From positions 42,586,001-42,650,000 of the forward strand of contig CP136891.1 in NCBI GenBank assembly GCA_034359265.1: 64,000 nucleotides of DNA. The letters are read 5' to 3'. The notes under the pieces are model-generated. The model made no database searches. It worked only from the letters and a program-made list of their open reading frames with translations, and was not told the DNA's origin. Below, in pieces: positions 1 through 10,502 of the stretch. Numbering within the stretch: position 1 is the first letter of the stretch; each line of letters begins with the position of its first letter. The translations under genes were made by a program, and so were the position numbers. Source of the stretch: Canna indica (lineage: Eukaryota > Streptophyta > Magnoliopsida > Zingiberales > Cannaceae).

Positions 1-843
1 GTCGTCCTAGGGTTGCCGAACCCCATAGGGAAGGGTTTAGGGTCTCCTCAAACACGACAATAAAAAAGAACGACGAAAACTTGCGAGATCAACGGAAAAC
101 ATTCAAGAACATCCAAGCCTCCAAGATCGGCTTCAAGAATCCGAAGAAACCCGGAAAGAAGGAGGGTAAAACCACTCACCTAAATAGTAAAGATGATGAG
201 AGGAGAAATTCCGGATGACGGCCCTCGAATCGGCTTCAAGAATCGACGGCTCGATTCAAAGAAAGGAGAAAAGGGGGGGGGGTCACTTCAAGCTGCCGAC
301 TTGAAGAGAGGACGAGAGGAAGAGAGAGCGGCTGGCTTGGCTTGGCTCCTCTTGGCTCGGCTCCAAAGGGGAGGAATAAGGAGAGGAAGGAGAGGGGGAG
401 AAGCTCGGCGGCTTGGCTCTTGATGGCGGCGGCTCCAAAGGGAGAGAGGAGAGGGGCTGGCTGGCGGCTTGCTGGCTCCTCTTCTCAATAGTTTGTGCGG
501 CTCCAATAAGGAGCCGTAAGCCAAGGGGAGGAGGTTTTATACTCCCTCCTCAACCCTAACTCCTCCAAACCCTTTATCCAACCCGATCGTCTCAAGCCGA
601 ATCCGAACCCGCTAACCTAAATTAACTTAATTAATCCCATTCTCCACATAACCATCCAATACGTGCATACACAACATTAAATAAATTAACCTACACAAAC
701 ATAACTCATATTCTTACTTACCTGAGTTCGCAAACTCACACCAGACCATGAGTCGACTCGGCTCGACCTCGAACTAGTCCGCTAGGTTGGCAAACACAAC
801 CATAAAGGATATATATATAAAATTTAAAATCTAGGATATTACA
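1..843 (-). repeat. Partial LTR, family B, 5' end of a gypsy element
   Basis: Read on the minus strand, this stretch begins at 843 with TGTAATATCC, followed by a GTCGAGCCGAGTCGACTC-like block and a 'gggtaag' motif. The same layout is seen at the start of the LTR at 41089. The rest of the LTR lies outside the window. It interrupts CACTA-2, whose subterminal motifs start just right of 843. The GA-rich open frames at 190-530 are leader-type LTR sequence, not genes. Confidence 0.65.
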
Positions 844-1129
844 CAACTGTGATATTTGGTGCTGCCCAGGCCATCAACCATTTACGATACACTTTCAGCC
901 ACGGCCTAGTGACGGACATCCGTGGGTAAGCCGTAGCTAAGCCGTGGCTGAAGTTAAATCGTATAATTGAAAAAAATTAAAATTTTGAAAATTCTTGTAT
1001 ACAATGATATTTATACATTACAATCTATTAACAATCACAGACTACAATCACAAAACAATATACACATACATTTTCAACCAACCGTATAAGTTTTACTTAA
1101 ATATCATCAATCCACTACAACAAAAATGA

Positions 1130-1987
1130 GTGTTAGCGGCGGAAAATAATCGGCGGCCTTCACTGGCGTCGGTTAATATTTTTATTTTTATTTTGCTTTT
1201 CCCGCTGCTTCTCACGTCTGCCATCTCCTTTTACCGCTGCTTCTCGCGTCCACCTATCTCCTTTTCCTGCTGCTTCTCTAGGTCATTGCGGTGCGTGACG
1301 TGGATTTCACCCTTTTCCTCATCTAATAGTAGGCCCGAAGGTGATCTTAGTCGGCAACGATCCTCACCCTGACATTGAGTGCAGAGAGCAAGCCAAGCGC
1401 TGATTCACCAGTCGCTGCACACCCGATTTGCCGCTAGCCTGTGGCCGATTAACACTCGGAAGAATTGCTCCGGAATCGAGCCGCTCCTCCTAAAGGACTA
1501 GGTTCCGACGAGAAGAGAGGATCTCTTCCCCTGTTCCAAATAAAGGAAGAAGGAGACGGACCGAAGCTGTCCGCCGGATCCCATCCTCAATCCGGCGCTA
1601 GATCGCGATCAAGCCGCTGTCGCAAGAGAAGAAGAGAAGCAGTTCTAGATCTTCTCAGGAGAGAAGAAGAAGCCAACTCGGTTGAAGAAGCCGCTAGGTT
1701 CTTCTTCCACAAGCTCTAGATCGCAACTGCTGGTGTGAAGAAGTCGTTGTATGCTCAATCTCCAATTTTCTACGCAAGAGGTCGAGGTACTCTGTTCTTT
1801 GTGCATTGAAGAATTTTTTTTGATAAAGAATTACTTCATTTGTTGAGGGAGAAATCACGTGAGGGAGAAAAGGTGTCATCTTCTAAGAAATCATGTGAGG
1901 AAGAAAATATGTTAAAGCTGAGGTGTTCTAACTAGTTATTCACATCTAGTTTTCAATTTTTGTTTGGTTCCTTTGGTGTTTTTGCAG
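1130..1987 (+). other. 5' internal region of CACTA-1, no recognised gene
   Basis: The segment starts with a short GGCGG-rich subterminal stretch (1135-1185), then pyrimidine-rich sequence, then a GA-rich block at 1465-1720. That block stays open as an 84-codon Arg/Glu/Ser-rich frame with no recognisable domain. It resembles an untranslated leader more than a gene. The rest to 1987 is AT-rich. Confidence 0.35.
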
Positions 1988-2048
1988 AATCATAGTCCAA
2001 GTCCTGTGCAGCTACATTACACTTCCTCTATTTGCATTTGTATCTCAG
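1988..2048 (+). pseudogene. Captured MLO-family exon fragment
   Basis: A 61-bp segment lies between a polypyrimidine acceptor (TTTTTGCAG ending at 1987) and a consensus donor (GTAAG from 2049). Its open frame from 1989 contains QVLCSYITLPL followed by FAFVSQ. Plant MLO proteins (seven-transmembrane powdery-mildew susceptibility factors) have a near-invariant block of the form Q-(F/V)-LCSY-x-TLPLYA-x-V-(S/T)-Q late in the protein, and I recall an exon boundary after that Gln. The match is short but dense and the splice sites fit. No other MLO exon is visible nearby, so this is a fragment and not a gene. The downstream neighbour is the BOR fragment in the same orientation. The identification rests on about 20 residues. 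Confidence 0.6.
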
Positions 2049-2934
2049 GTAAGTTCTTCTTCATCTTGTTTAGTTATTTTATAATGGGATTGAAGTTCTT
2101 TTTGAAAACTATAATCTATTAAAATGTTCTCTAAAAAATTAATTTTTTTCTATAATATTTTCTGTCTAAAATTTAATTATGTTGCTTAAGCTCCTTACAA
2201 CCATATGAATATCTCCATTATATGTTTCCAAGCAGAAGCTTTACTTTAGGCCAGTGAAGTAAATTTAATTATATTTTCTTGTTTAGTGAAGTAAACTATA
2301 AGCAGAAGCTTAAGCTTGTTCCATAACAGCTTACAAGCTCCACTTGTTAAGCTCATGAAAACTCATTTGGCATGCAATTTAGTGGTGGGAATGTGAAGGG
2401 TTTGAGTAATGATGTATTATATATTTATATACTCTTCTTGAGCTTTTCTCTTCTTCCATGAATTGTATGGGCAATTGTTTTGAAGATTAAATCTCATTAG
2501 ATGTCCTTGAGGATGTAATGAGAACTAAAAAAATCAATGATTAGAGTGGTTGAGTCTGATGACCTGGTTGTTTCGATTTGTCTCATTAGTAGGCACATAA
2601 AAGTATAAACGCATCAGCTTTAGGCAATCCAATGAACACTGGAGAACAAAAAGCTTTTGTGATGGCTTTAGATCAATATAGTGAATCTTCTCTTTTTCTT
2701 TTACAGCCAATGAAAGGGATGCATGTGATGGTGATCTCAAAGTGATTGTTTGTTGACTTGCTTTATCTTTCGATCAGAATAGTCTCACAGTCTCACTCTA
2801 AACAGTTGTGTTTTAACAGTGGAAGTGTTACTGCATTCCACTTTCGACAGATAAAATTGCCTTCAATGAAACTAGAAATTAAGTTGCTAATTCTGGTCTT
2901 TTCAGGATATTGAGTTGTTATACTCTGCATTCAG
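2049..2934 (+). other. Non-coding spacer between MLO-like and BOR-like fragments
   Basis: AT-rich, intron-like DNA with no open frame that I recognise. The N-terminal exons of a BOR transporter (roughly the first 80-90 residues) would be expected here if a complete gene were present. I see none. Confidence 0.4.
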
Positions 2935-4151
2935 GATATGGAGTTGCAGAGCCCACTGTAATCATGTACGCATATTTATACAGTTTTGCTAAACATCGTG
3001 AAGACCTGGGACAGCGTTTATACTTGGCTTGGGCAGGATGGTAGGGGATGCCAAATATATGTTTATTTTGCTTTTAAGCTTCTATGTATGTTGTTTGTTT
3101 AATTCGGTTTCCTTTGATCTTACCAGGGTCGTCTGTATCTGGACTGCCACTATGCTATTTCTTCTTGCAATTTTTAATGCTTCTGCTACCATTAGCAGAT
3201 TCACAAGGGTTGCAGGAGAGCTCTTTGGGATGTTGATCACAGTTCTTTTCTTTCAAGAAGCTATTAAGGTGTGTTTTCTCAATTTATATATATTAATCAT
3301 TCTACAAGACATTACTAGGCATTATTAGTAATAAAGTAACATGAATGCAGGGAATAGTAAGTGAATTTAGAAAACCTAAAGGTGAAGGGCAAGACGAAGT
3401 AATCAACCAGTTCCAGTGGCTCTATACCAATGGGCTACTGGGTACCATTTTTGCATTCGGAGTCCTTTTCACTTCATTAAAAAACCATGCAATATGTCTT
3501 CCTCTACCCTTTGGTTATTATTTTTCCTTTTTCTTTCTTTCTCCCCTCTCTTACTTGTATCTTACTCTTCACTCTTGAATGAAATGCAAGTTGCTTTCTT
3601 TCAAAAAAAATATATAAAAAATGCAATATCTAGTACTAATGTCTCTGCCCATGCATGCAGGATGCGTTAGAGGTTTTATTGCAGACTATGGGGTACCATT
3701 GATGGTATTGGTGTGGACAGCAATGTCATATGCCGTCCCAGCCGAGGTTCCATCAGGAGTTCCTAGAAGGCTCTTTTCTCCTCTTTCATGGGAACCCAAA
3801 TCTTTCCCCACTGGACTGTGGCAAAGGTATAACTAGTCTTATACTAAAACTCATGCTGTGTTGGGGTTCATTGGAAGGGAACTCATATCCTCTGCCTTGT
3901 AGTAAGACCATACATTTTTATCTTATTTGATGGTCACGGATATTTGTTTCTAAGGCATTATCTTCTTTTTTCTCTTTCTTTTTTTCCCCCTTTTTTGCTT
4001 AGACTTACTGAAGGAGGTGAAAGTATACTATGTTTCTCATAGGATCCTTGTACTTTCTGTATCTGTATTGAACATTTCATAGCTGTACAGGCCTCATCTT
4101 TTTAGCTTTCTGATTATTTTCACTGAACAATTTTGCAGGATTTGTTTTCTG
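2935..4151 (+). pseudogene. Captured borate transporter (BOR/SLC4-like) fragment, exons a-d and start of e
   Basis: BOR proteins are plasma-membrane anion exporters of the SLC4 type that load or exclude boron. Exons with good splice sites are seen. 2935-3040 has [16 protein letters not shown] and LAWAGW. 3127-3268 has [19 protein letters not shown] and QEAIK. 3351 to about 3490 has GIVSEFR and LYTNGLLG. 3661-3826 has RGFIADYGVPLMVLVWT and GVPRRLFSP. 4139-4151 is the start of the next exon. The third exon stops short of the family's conserved RSRKARSWRYGTG-like stretch. In the fourth, the frame must shift after SWEP to recover HWTVAK just before the donor at 3827. The start of the protein is absent. 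The copy is broken and not expected to make a transporter. Confidence 0.85.
3490..3630. repeat. Possible short insertion flanked by ATGCAATAT
   Basis: The nine bases ATGCAATAT occur at about 3486-3494 and again at about 3621-3629. They flank a pyrimidine-rich stretch ending in an A-rich run. The conserved end of the third BOR exon is missing exactly here. This fits a small retro-insertion or a repeat-mediated rearrangement. It is short and could be chance. Confidence 0.3.
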
Positions 4152-5649
4152 TGTTGGCTTTAGATTTTCAACCTTGGTCTTAATTTCGGTTTTAATGATA
4201 ACAAACATGGAACTAATATTTCATTGAGAAATCTTTCAGGTTCTATATCGGTTAGTGTTCGATGTCCTAGATCGGATAAATCAGAAGAAATCGGAAAATC
4301 GAAAGGACATTGATCGTTGCGCTCGGGTTCATTGCGGAAATCTCTCGAAGATCGACGTGTGCAACAAAGACGTATTGGACGAGCTCAAAGATCACATGGA
4401 AAGCTCTCCAAGATGACGCTCGTTGAAAGTCGGAACCCGGAAATGAAGCGCGCAAGAAACATGGCTGAAAAATCAATTTCAGCCTATGTTCGGTCGACTG
4501 ATCGGTCGACCGAATAAGGTTAAAAAAATGGCAGTAGCCATTTCGGTCGACCGGTCGATCGACCGAACAGTGCCAAAAATTGGCAGTGGCTACTTCGGTC
4601 GCGGCCGACCAGGCGGTCGATCGATTGAAGCCAAAAATTGGCAGAGGATGTATCGATCGACTGGACTACGGATCGCCAAAGCCGCAACACTGCGTCGGTC
4701 GACCGAATTGCGGGAACGCAGAATTGTGTCTAGCGGTTGACCCGTCGGTCGACCGCACAGAGAGAATAAGCAGCGGTCGCTCTAAGTGGTCGATCGGTCG
4801 GTCGACCGGCCAATCGACTGAGCGGCTGTAACAGCTAGATTTTAGCCCGTTGAGCTGCCGTTTCTTTGAGAGATTATATATATCCTTGATCTAACCTCTT
4901 CTCATACTCTTACAGAAATTATTGAGCATCAAAAAGAGAGATCTAGGCCTTCCAAAAGATTAATTACTTGCGCTCGGTTCTTCCGCCGACAACTTCTTCA
5001 AGCGCACACTTTGCCTCAACTCGGGAATTGATTTGAGCTCTACGACTCGGCTAGTTGGAGGTTCCAAGGCTTGGAAAAAAGCATTTACTCTTGGTTTATT
5101 CTTTAGCTCTTTTCATTGTAATTTTAACTGTCATTTGAACTTGTGTTTTGTTGGATTTGTGCGTGTGAAAGACCTAGGATTGTTTGGTCTTGTGTGTGGA
5201 AGTGGTTACCTTGGTGAAAAGGTGTAAAGCCACTTGTGTAAATGTAGTTTACTAGGATTAGTTGAGTTGTCCCTCAGGATTGAGATGGAAGAGTGCTCTT
5301 GATAAGAAGACAGAGACTTCCGGGTGTGGAAGTGCCTTAGGTCGAGAGTGCGACTCTTCGAGTCAAAGCCCTCATTGTAAGGGAAACAAGAATTAATCTA
5401 GTAAGCCTAGTTTGGAAATCCTAAGCGAGGTGCTTAGGTAGTAGAGTAGGCATTGGGACCGAACCACTATAAATTTGTGTGTTTGCTTTGATACTATATT
5501 TTGTGCTTAATTGTTTATCTTGCTTCCGCATCCAATCATAAAATTGCAATTTGCCTAAACGATTTGAGAAACGAATAAAATCGAATTTAGGTTAATAAAT
5601 TTAGTTAACACACTATTCACCCCCCTCTAGTGTTGTCATTTCAACTACA
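4152..5649 (+). repeat. 5' LTR of the gag-only element
   Basis: It starts TGTTGGCTTTAG and ends TTTCAACTACA. It is paralleled along its whole length by 10503-11980 with scattered substitutions (roughly 95% by eye). It contains a cluster of GGTCGACC- and GATCGACC-type palindromes at about 4490-4830. A related solo LTR lies at 59452 and an inverted fragment at 55888. Confidence 0.9.
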
Positions 5650-5650
5650 A

Positions 5651-5663
5651 TTGGTATCAGAGC
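5651..5663 (+). promoter_or_regulatory. Primer-binding site, initiator Met tRNA
   Basis: TTGGTATCAGAGC lies one base after the 5' LTR. It is the usual complement of the 3' end of plant initiator-Met tRNA. Confidence 0.9.
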
Positions 5664-5715
5664 AGTCGTGGATTGAGATCTCGTCATCTCTTTTACACCT
5701 TGTCTCGATCCGAGA

Positions 5716-6432
5716 ATGACACTAGAGTTGGTGGGGTCTTCATCTCCTAGGTTCGATGACTCGAACTTTGGTCTTTGGAAACATAAGATGTACACTTATT
5801 TAAAGACTAAAGATTTTGGTGTCTTTAACATGTTACATTGGGAATTTATTGAACCTAAGGATGATATGCATGCTTGGATTGAAATGGATAAGAAAATGTC
5901 TAAGTATAATAGAGATGCCATGAATTATATACTTTGCACATTACCAATTGGCATCCTAGATAAAGTCATGCATTGCTCTCCGGCTTATGATTTATGGGCT
6001 AGTTTGAATGTTTTATACAGTCATGCTAAAATCGAAGAAATTGGTACATTTAATGAAGGTAGTGATGACAATGGTCATTCACTTACCCCTAATCTTGGTT
6101 TTGATGCCCATAGCTCTTCTAGTCGAAGAAGTAGCTCCAAGAGTCGAAAAAGAAAAGTAATTTGTCATGCTTGCAAAGAAAAGGGGCATGTGAAGAAAAA
6201 TTATCCAAGCATGAAGAACAAAGCAAGGAAGAGGTCAAGTGCTTCCACCTCTACCTCTCACTCATTTGAAGCACCCTCTAGTAATGACTATGAAGCTACT
6301 TCAAAAGTTTGCCTCATAAGTACCAATGATGAGGTACACTTTTTTTCTTCTAGTCATAATAATAATAATGTTAGTACTAGCTCTTTTAGTTCATTTAATA
6401 TGCCATATGAAGAACTAGTTGATGAATGTTAA
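5716..6432 (+). CDS. Gag-like protein of the copia-like element, N-terminal part
   Basis: A 238-codon frame starts 52 bases after the primer-binding site. The beginning (FDDSNFGLWKHKMYTYLKTKD) and the central LPIGILDKVMHCSPAYDLWASL are typical of the UBN2-type gag of copia elements, which forms the particle that packages the RNA. A zinc-knuckle-like CHACKEKGHVKKNY lies near residues 150-165. Its fourth ligand is Tyr instead of Cys, so zinc binding is probably lost. Acidic, Ser-rich and Asn-rich sequence follows. The frame ends at 6432 and a related frame resumes at 6595, so gag appears to be split by a stop. Confidence 0.75.
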   Translation: MTLELVGSSSPRFDDSNFGLWKHKMYTYLKTKDFGVFNMLHWEFIEPKDDMHAWIEMDKKMSKYNRDAMNYILCTLPIGILDKVMHCSPAYDLWASLNVLYSHAKIEEIGTFNEGSDDNGHSLTPNLGFDAHSSSSRRSSSKSRKRKVICHACKEKGHVKKNYPSMKNKARKRSSASTSTSHSFEAPSSNDYEATSKVCLISTNDEVHFFSSSHNNNNVSTSSFSSFNMPYEELVDEC

Positions 6433-6594
6433 AAAATGTATGCCCGTTAGAAAAGATAAGGAAAATAAAAGGTTGAAAAAGAAAAATGTGATACTTAATT
6501 CTCATTTGCATGAATCCAAACTAGAAAATAAAAAATTGAGATCTATAGGTCATTCGATTCATGCCATGATAATGTAGAACTTGAGCTTAAGGAT

Positions 6595-7215
6595 TTGAAG
6601 TTTAAAAATAACAAATTAGAAAATGAGAATTGCATGTTAAAATCTCATTTACATGCATTGCATAAATCCATGAATGAATTGAAAGGTGAGATTACTTTCT
6701 TGAATAAGAAAGTAAATGAATTAAAAAATACTTCATCTCCTAAGAACACTAGAATAAAAAATACCTATTTAAAGAATGCCTATGTTCATCATCATTCTCA
6801 TGTTAGACATTCCACATTTAAACCTCAGGCTCAAAATAAAAATGTTTCATCTAAGAATGCCCATGCTCATCATGCCTCCTATGTTAAGCATTCTAACATT
6901 GAATCTCATGTCCATGTTAAAAATGAAAAGAAAAAATTTCATGGACATTGTTTTTGTTGTGGTATATACGATCATGCTATTCATGATTGTGCATTCAAAA
7001 GAAATCCAAGTGTTGCTAAGACACTTTGGATTCCTAGGCCATCTAACCTCCAAAGATCAAAAGCTATTTGGGTACCAAAGATCTCATCTTCTATTATAGG
7101 GGGAACTACCACACAAGGGCAAAAGATTGATGACGTGTTGAAGTTGACCAAAGAGTTGAATGAGGAATCCTTTTATGGTTGCAACTTCAAGCTTTCACCT
7201 AGATGCCTTAGGTAA
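6595..7215 (+). CDS. Second gag-like frame with intact zinc knuckle
   Basis: A 206-codon frame starts with a Lys/Asn/Glu-rich coiled-coil-like region (about residues 1-50). His-rich repeats (HHHSHVRHS, HHASYVKHS) follow. A canonical CCHC knuckle (CFCCGIYDHAIHDC) is near residues 120-133, and an AIWVPK motif follows. IWVPK-type motifs occur after gag in many plant copia polyproteins. It is probably the C-terminal half of the same gag, separated from the first frame by stops between 6433 and 6594. The downstream pol genes are absent. Confidence 0.65.
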   Translation: MKFKNNKLENENCMLKSHLHALHKSMNELKGEITFLNKKVNELKNTSSPKNTRIKNTYLKNAYVHHHSHVRHSTFKPQAQNKNVSSKNAHAHHASYVKHSNIESHVHVKNEKKKFHGHCFCCGIYDHAIHDCAFKRNPSVAKTLWIPRPSNLQRSKAIWVPKISSSIIGGTTTQGQKIDDVLKLTKELNEESFYGCNFKLSPRCLR

Positions 7216-10200
7216 AATTGAAATCAAATATTTTGGTATCATCTCCTTACTTTGGCTTGCTTTATTTAAGTTGGAGTTATGATACATGTTTAACTTGAGT
7301 TATTTTCCCCGCTCTTGTTAAAGAGTTCTTTGGAAATGATTTTTTATTTTGATTTCTAGGTCTCTTCGGAGACTTATGTGGCCTGTAATGGGCCTAAGCG
7401 ACATTGCGGTTCGAAATCGTAGGCACATTGTGGCCTTCCGGTTTTCAACCAATAGGAAGGGTTGGAGATCATGTTTCCATTTATATTATTTTTGTGATCT
7501 CTTAAAATTTGTTTTGGTACCACTTGATTTTATTTAAAACGGATTTCAAACCATTTAACAAAGTGAACTTTGATAATGATACTTGATGCTTCTCTTTGCT
7601 TTTTGGTTGGGTTAGCTTGCTAAGTAGCTATATTTTCTCTAAAATATTAGTGTAGCTTACTTGCAAGTTATAAGTATTTTAGGAAGGTTAATAACTAGGA
7701 AGAAAAAGATTAGTTTGGCAAATTATAATGAATAAGATATAACTTTGATAAATTCAAATCTTAGTGTTATACCTCAATGCTTAAGCTTAAATTATGTCTC
7801 AATACTCATGATTAGAATTACATGATAAATATTTGAATTCTCATGAGAAGGTAGAATTTTAGCACTTAGGCAAATTTCATTAAATGAAACTTGCTCTAGG
7901 TTGATACTAGAGACATTCTTTTAAGTCCAAACTAGTTAAACATGTTTAGAGATCTTACTCTTTAAATATTTCATATTTTAAGATCTATTTGATTCATTTT
8001 GATAACATGTTAATTCTTTAAAAAGAATCTTTACTATCTAGCATATGTTGAGATTTTTAAATGAAACCTTGTATTGACCCTTTGCTATTTAGTATGTTAA
8101 CTTGCTAGTTGGTATATAAATTCATTTTGATACTAATAAAGCCTACTTGCAAGTTAAGAAAGTGGTAAACATTGAAGGCTATGCTATCTAAAAGAATTTG
8201 AAAAGTAAATGACAAGTTTGACAAAATTCTATTGAAATATGTATGAATTTGATTTTGCAAAAATATTAGTATACCTATGCTTAAATGATTTCTCTATGCT
8301 CATGATTGATTATGCATGATAGATATTTGAATTTTCATAAGTAGGAAAATTTTTGATAACTTAATTCATTTCATGATATCATGATATTTATGAAATCAGA
8401 CTAGGTTGATACTTTTCTTTAGAGACTTCATTTTAAGTTAAAAATTGGTTGAACATGTTTAGGTGTGTTAATGATTAGTTGTCATGTGCTTAAGATTGAA
8501 AATTCATGAGAAATAAAGCAAAATGATAACTAGTTCATTATGGGACTTAAGTTTGAAAAGTTTGACCCAAGTCAACAAATCGACTTGGATACTTCATTTT
8601 AAGTCCAAACTTCATAAACATATTTAGGAATAAGTATGACATGTTTCCAAGCACTTAGAATGAAAAATTCATATGGATATGGATAAAATGACATAGAGGT
8701 CAATTCATGCTTACCTCTTTTGAACCAAGGTGACCCAAGTCAACCAATTGATTTAGTGGTCTCATTTTTAATCCATATTTGAGGAACATGTTTAGATTTA
8801 CTCATGTTAGGTATCCATAGGTTTAAGATTGAAAAATCATGGGTAAATGATAAGATTGACACTTAGCAAGTTTTATGACAACTAGCTTAGTTTTGAATGA
8901 AACTATACTAAGTTGATATCTTGACTTAAGGATATAATTTTTATTTCAAACTTGACATACACTCTTTACATGATCATTTTATGGTGTCATAAAAGTTTGA
9001 ATGAAAATTGAACATGTTTTAAGAATAACTGAAAATTAAGAAAATGCCATTTCACCCAACAATTGGTATGCATTTTCAGTTATTTCTAGAGAAATATAGA
9101 AAAATCTTTTTTAATTGATTCTTGAAACTGCAACCTCACTGAAAAATCTAGGTTCTTCAGTAAAATTTTTGAAACGTTTCATAAAAAATCTGATTTATAA
9201 TGGAATTTTGAAGTTAGATTTCGAAAACACAAAGTATCATCCTTCTTGAAATATCAATCTTTCCGATACTTCGATTTCTCTTAAAAAACTTCAAATGAAA
9301 CTTTGGGCATGCTATTTTGATTTCATTTCTAATATCGTTCTCTCTATTCCTTGAGTAAAATCATTTCTAAAAATGAATTTGATAATTTGAGCGATATCTT
9401 AAAAAAATTAGCTTTTAGTAAAATTCGAGATCAATTGAAAAATGGACTTTTCAAATTCATTTTGAGCTCAACCTTGAAACATGCATCTCAAATGACCATT
9501 CAGCGATGACTGGAATGTTTGAAGCAAAATTGACAATTTTTTTTCAATTTACAAAAATGCCCCTAGATTTTCAAGAATTTTATGAATTTATAAAAATCTG
9601 ACTTTTGACTGATTCTTGAAACTCTAGATTCCTTGTAAAATCTAGCTTGTCTAGTTAAAGTTTCAAAAATTTTCGTCCAACAATTGATATCAAAAATTTT
9701 CGTCGAAAATATGATTTTGTATAGATTTAAAAGTTTGATTTTTGAAAACTTGAAGTATAGTTTGACCTAAGTCAACAACATAACTTAAAAATTTCATCTC
9801 AAGCCCAAATTTGATTCATAGACTTATATTCTCTCATGTTTGATGCCTAGATGCCTAAGATAAAGAAAACATAAGTAGATAGCAAAACTTGATACTTAGC
9901 CATTTTCATATTTTCATGCTTAATTCGAATGAAACTGTACTAAGTTGAAATTTTGATTAAATGACATTAGTTTCACTTCAAACTTGATATACTTTAAATA
10001 ACCATATTTTGATATTTTAAAAGTTTGAATGAAATCTAAAAATGTCATGAAAAATATATGAGTACATTCATACTTCAACAATTGGTATTACACTTGAGTG
10101 CATACATGATTTAGGTTTGGATTCTATCTATCACTCTTTGCTATCATGTATGATTTAAGTTTCATGTTAAATATGTTTTTTCATCCATTTGGTTGAGATT

Positions 10201-10488
10201 GTCATGTTTAATGAAAAATCTTTAAAGTCTCAACTTCATAAAAAAATTAAATTATATATATTTGTTTTTTATCCCTTTGACTAGATTAACCTTTCTTGCC
10301 CTTTTTGATTGATGTCAAAAGGAGGAGAAAATTATAGGCAAATGGGAGGAAAATATATAGGAAGACCATGCATATAGATAGAGGGAGTTTATTTTCATAG
10401 ATATGCATGTTGATAGGGGGAGAAATCCCTTAGTTGATATCCTCTATGCTTTAATGAATATATTTTCTTAAGGATGTTTGTCATCATC
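7216..10488 (+). other. Long AT-rich non-coding interior of the gag-only element
   Basis: There is no pol homology in any frame. The region is AT-rich and built from diverged internal repeats: blocks such as 'gacccaagtcaac' followed by 'ttcattttaagtccaaac' recur at roughly 7900-8100, 8400-8620, 8730-8800 and 9760-9830. A few short phrases with AATTGGTAT also recur. This replaces about 3 kb where pol would lie. Confidence 0.6.
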
Positions 10489-10502
10489 AAAAAGGGGGAG
10501 AA
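10489..10502 (+). promoter_or_regulatory. Polypurine tract
   Basis: AAAAAGGGGGAGAA lies directly against the 3' LTR start (TGTTGGC at 10503). This is where plus-strand priming occurs in LTR elements. Confidence 0.85.

Noticed and set aside
190..530. Arg-rich small genes on both strands
   Set aside because: They are GA-rich leader sequence of an inverted LTR. A similar stretch occurs in other LTRs of the family.
5651..5663. A tRNA gene fragment at the TGGTATCAGAGC motif (also at 46184)
   Set aside because: Position just after an LTR identifies it as a retroelement primer-binding site. No cloverleaf surrounds it.
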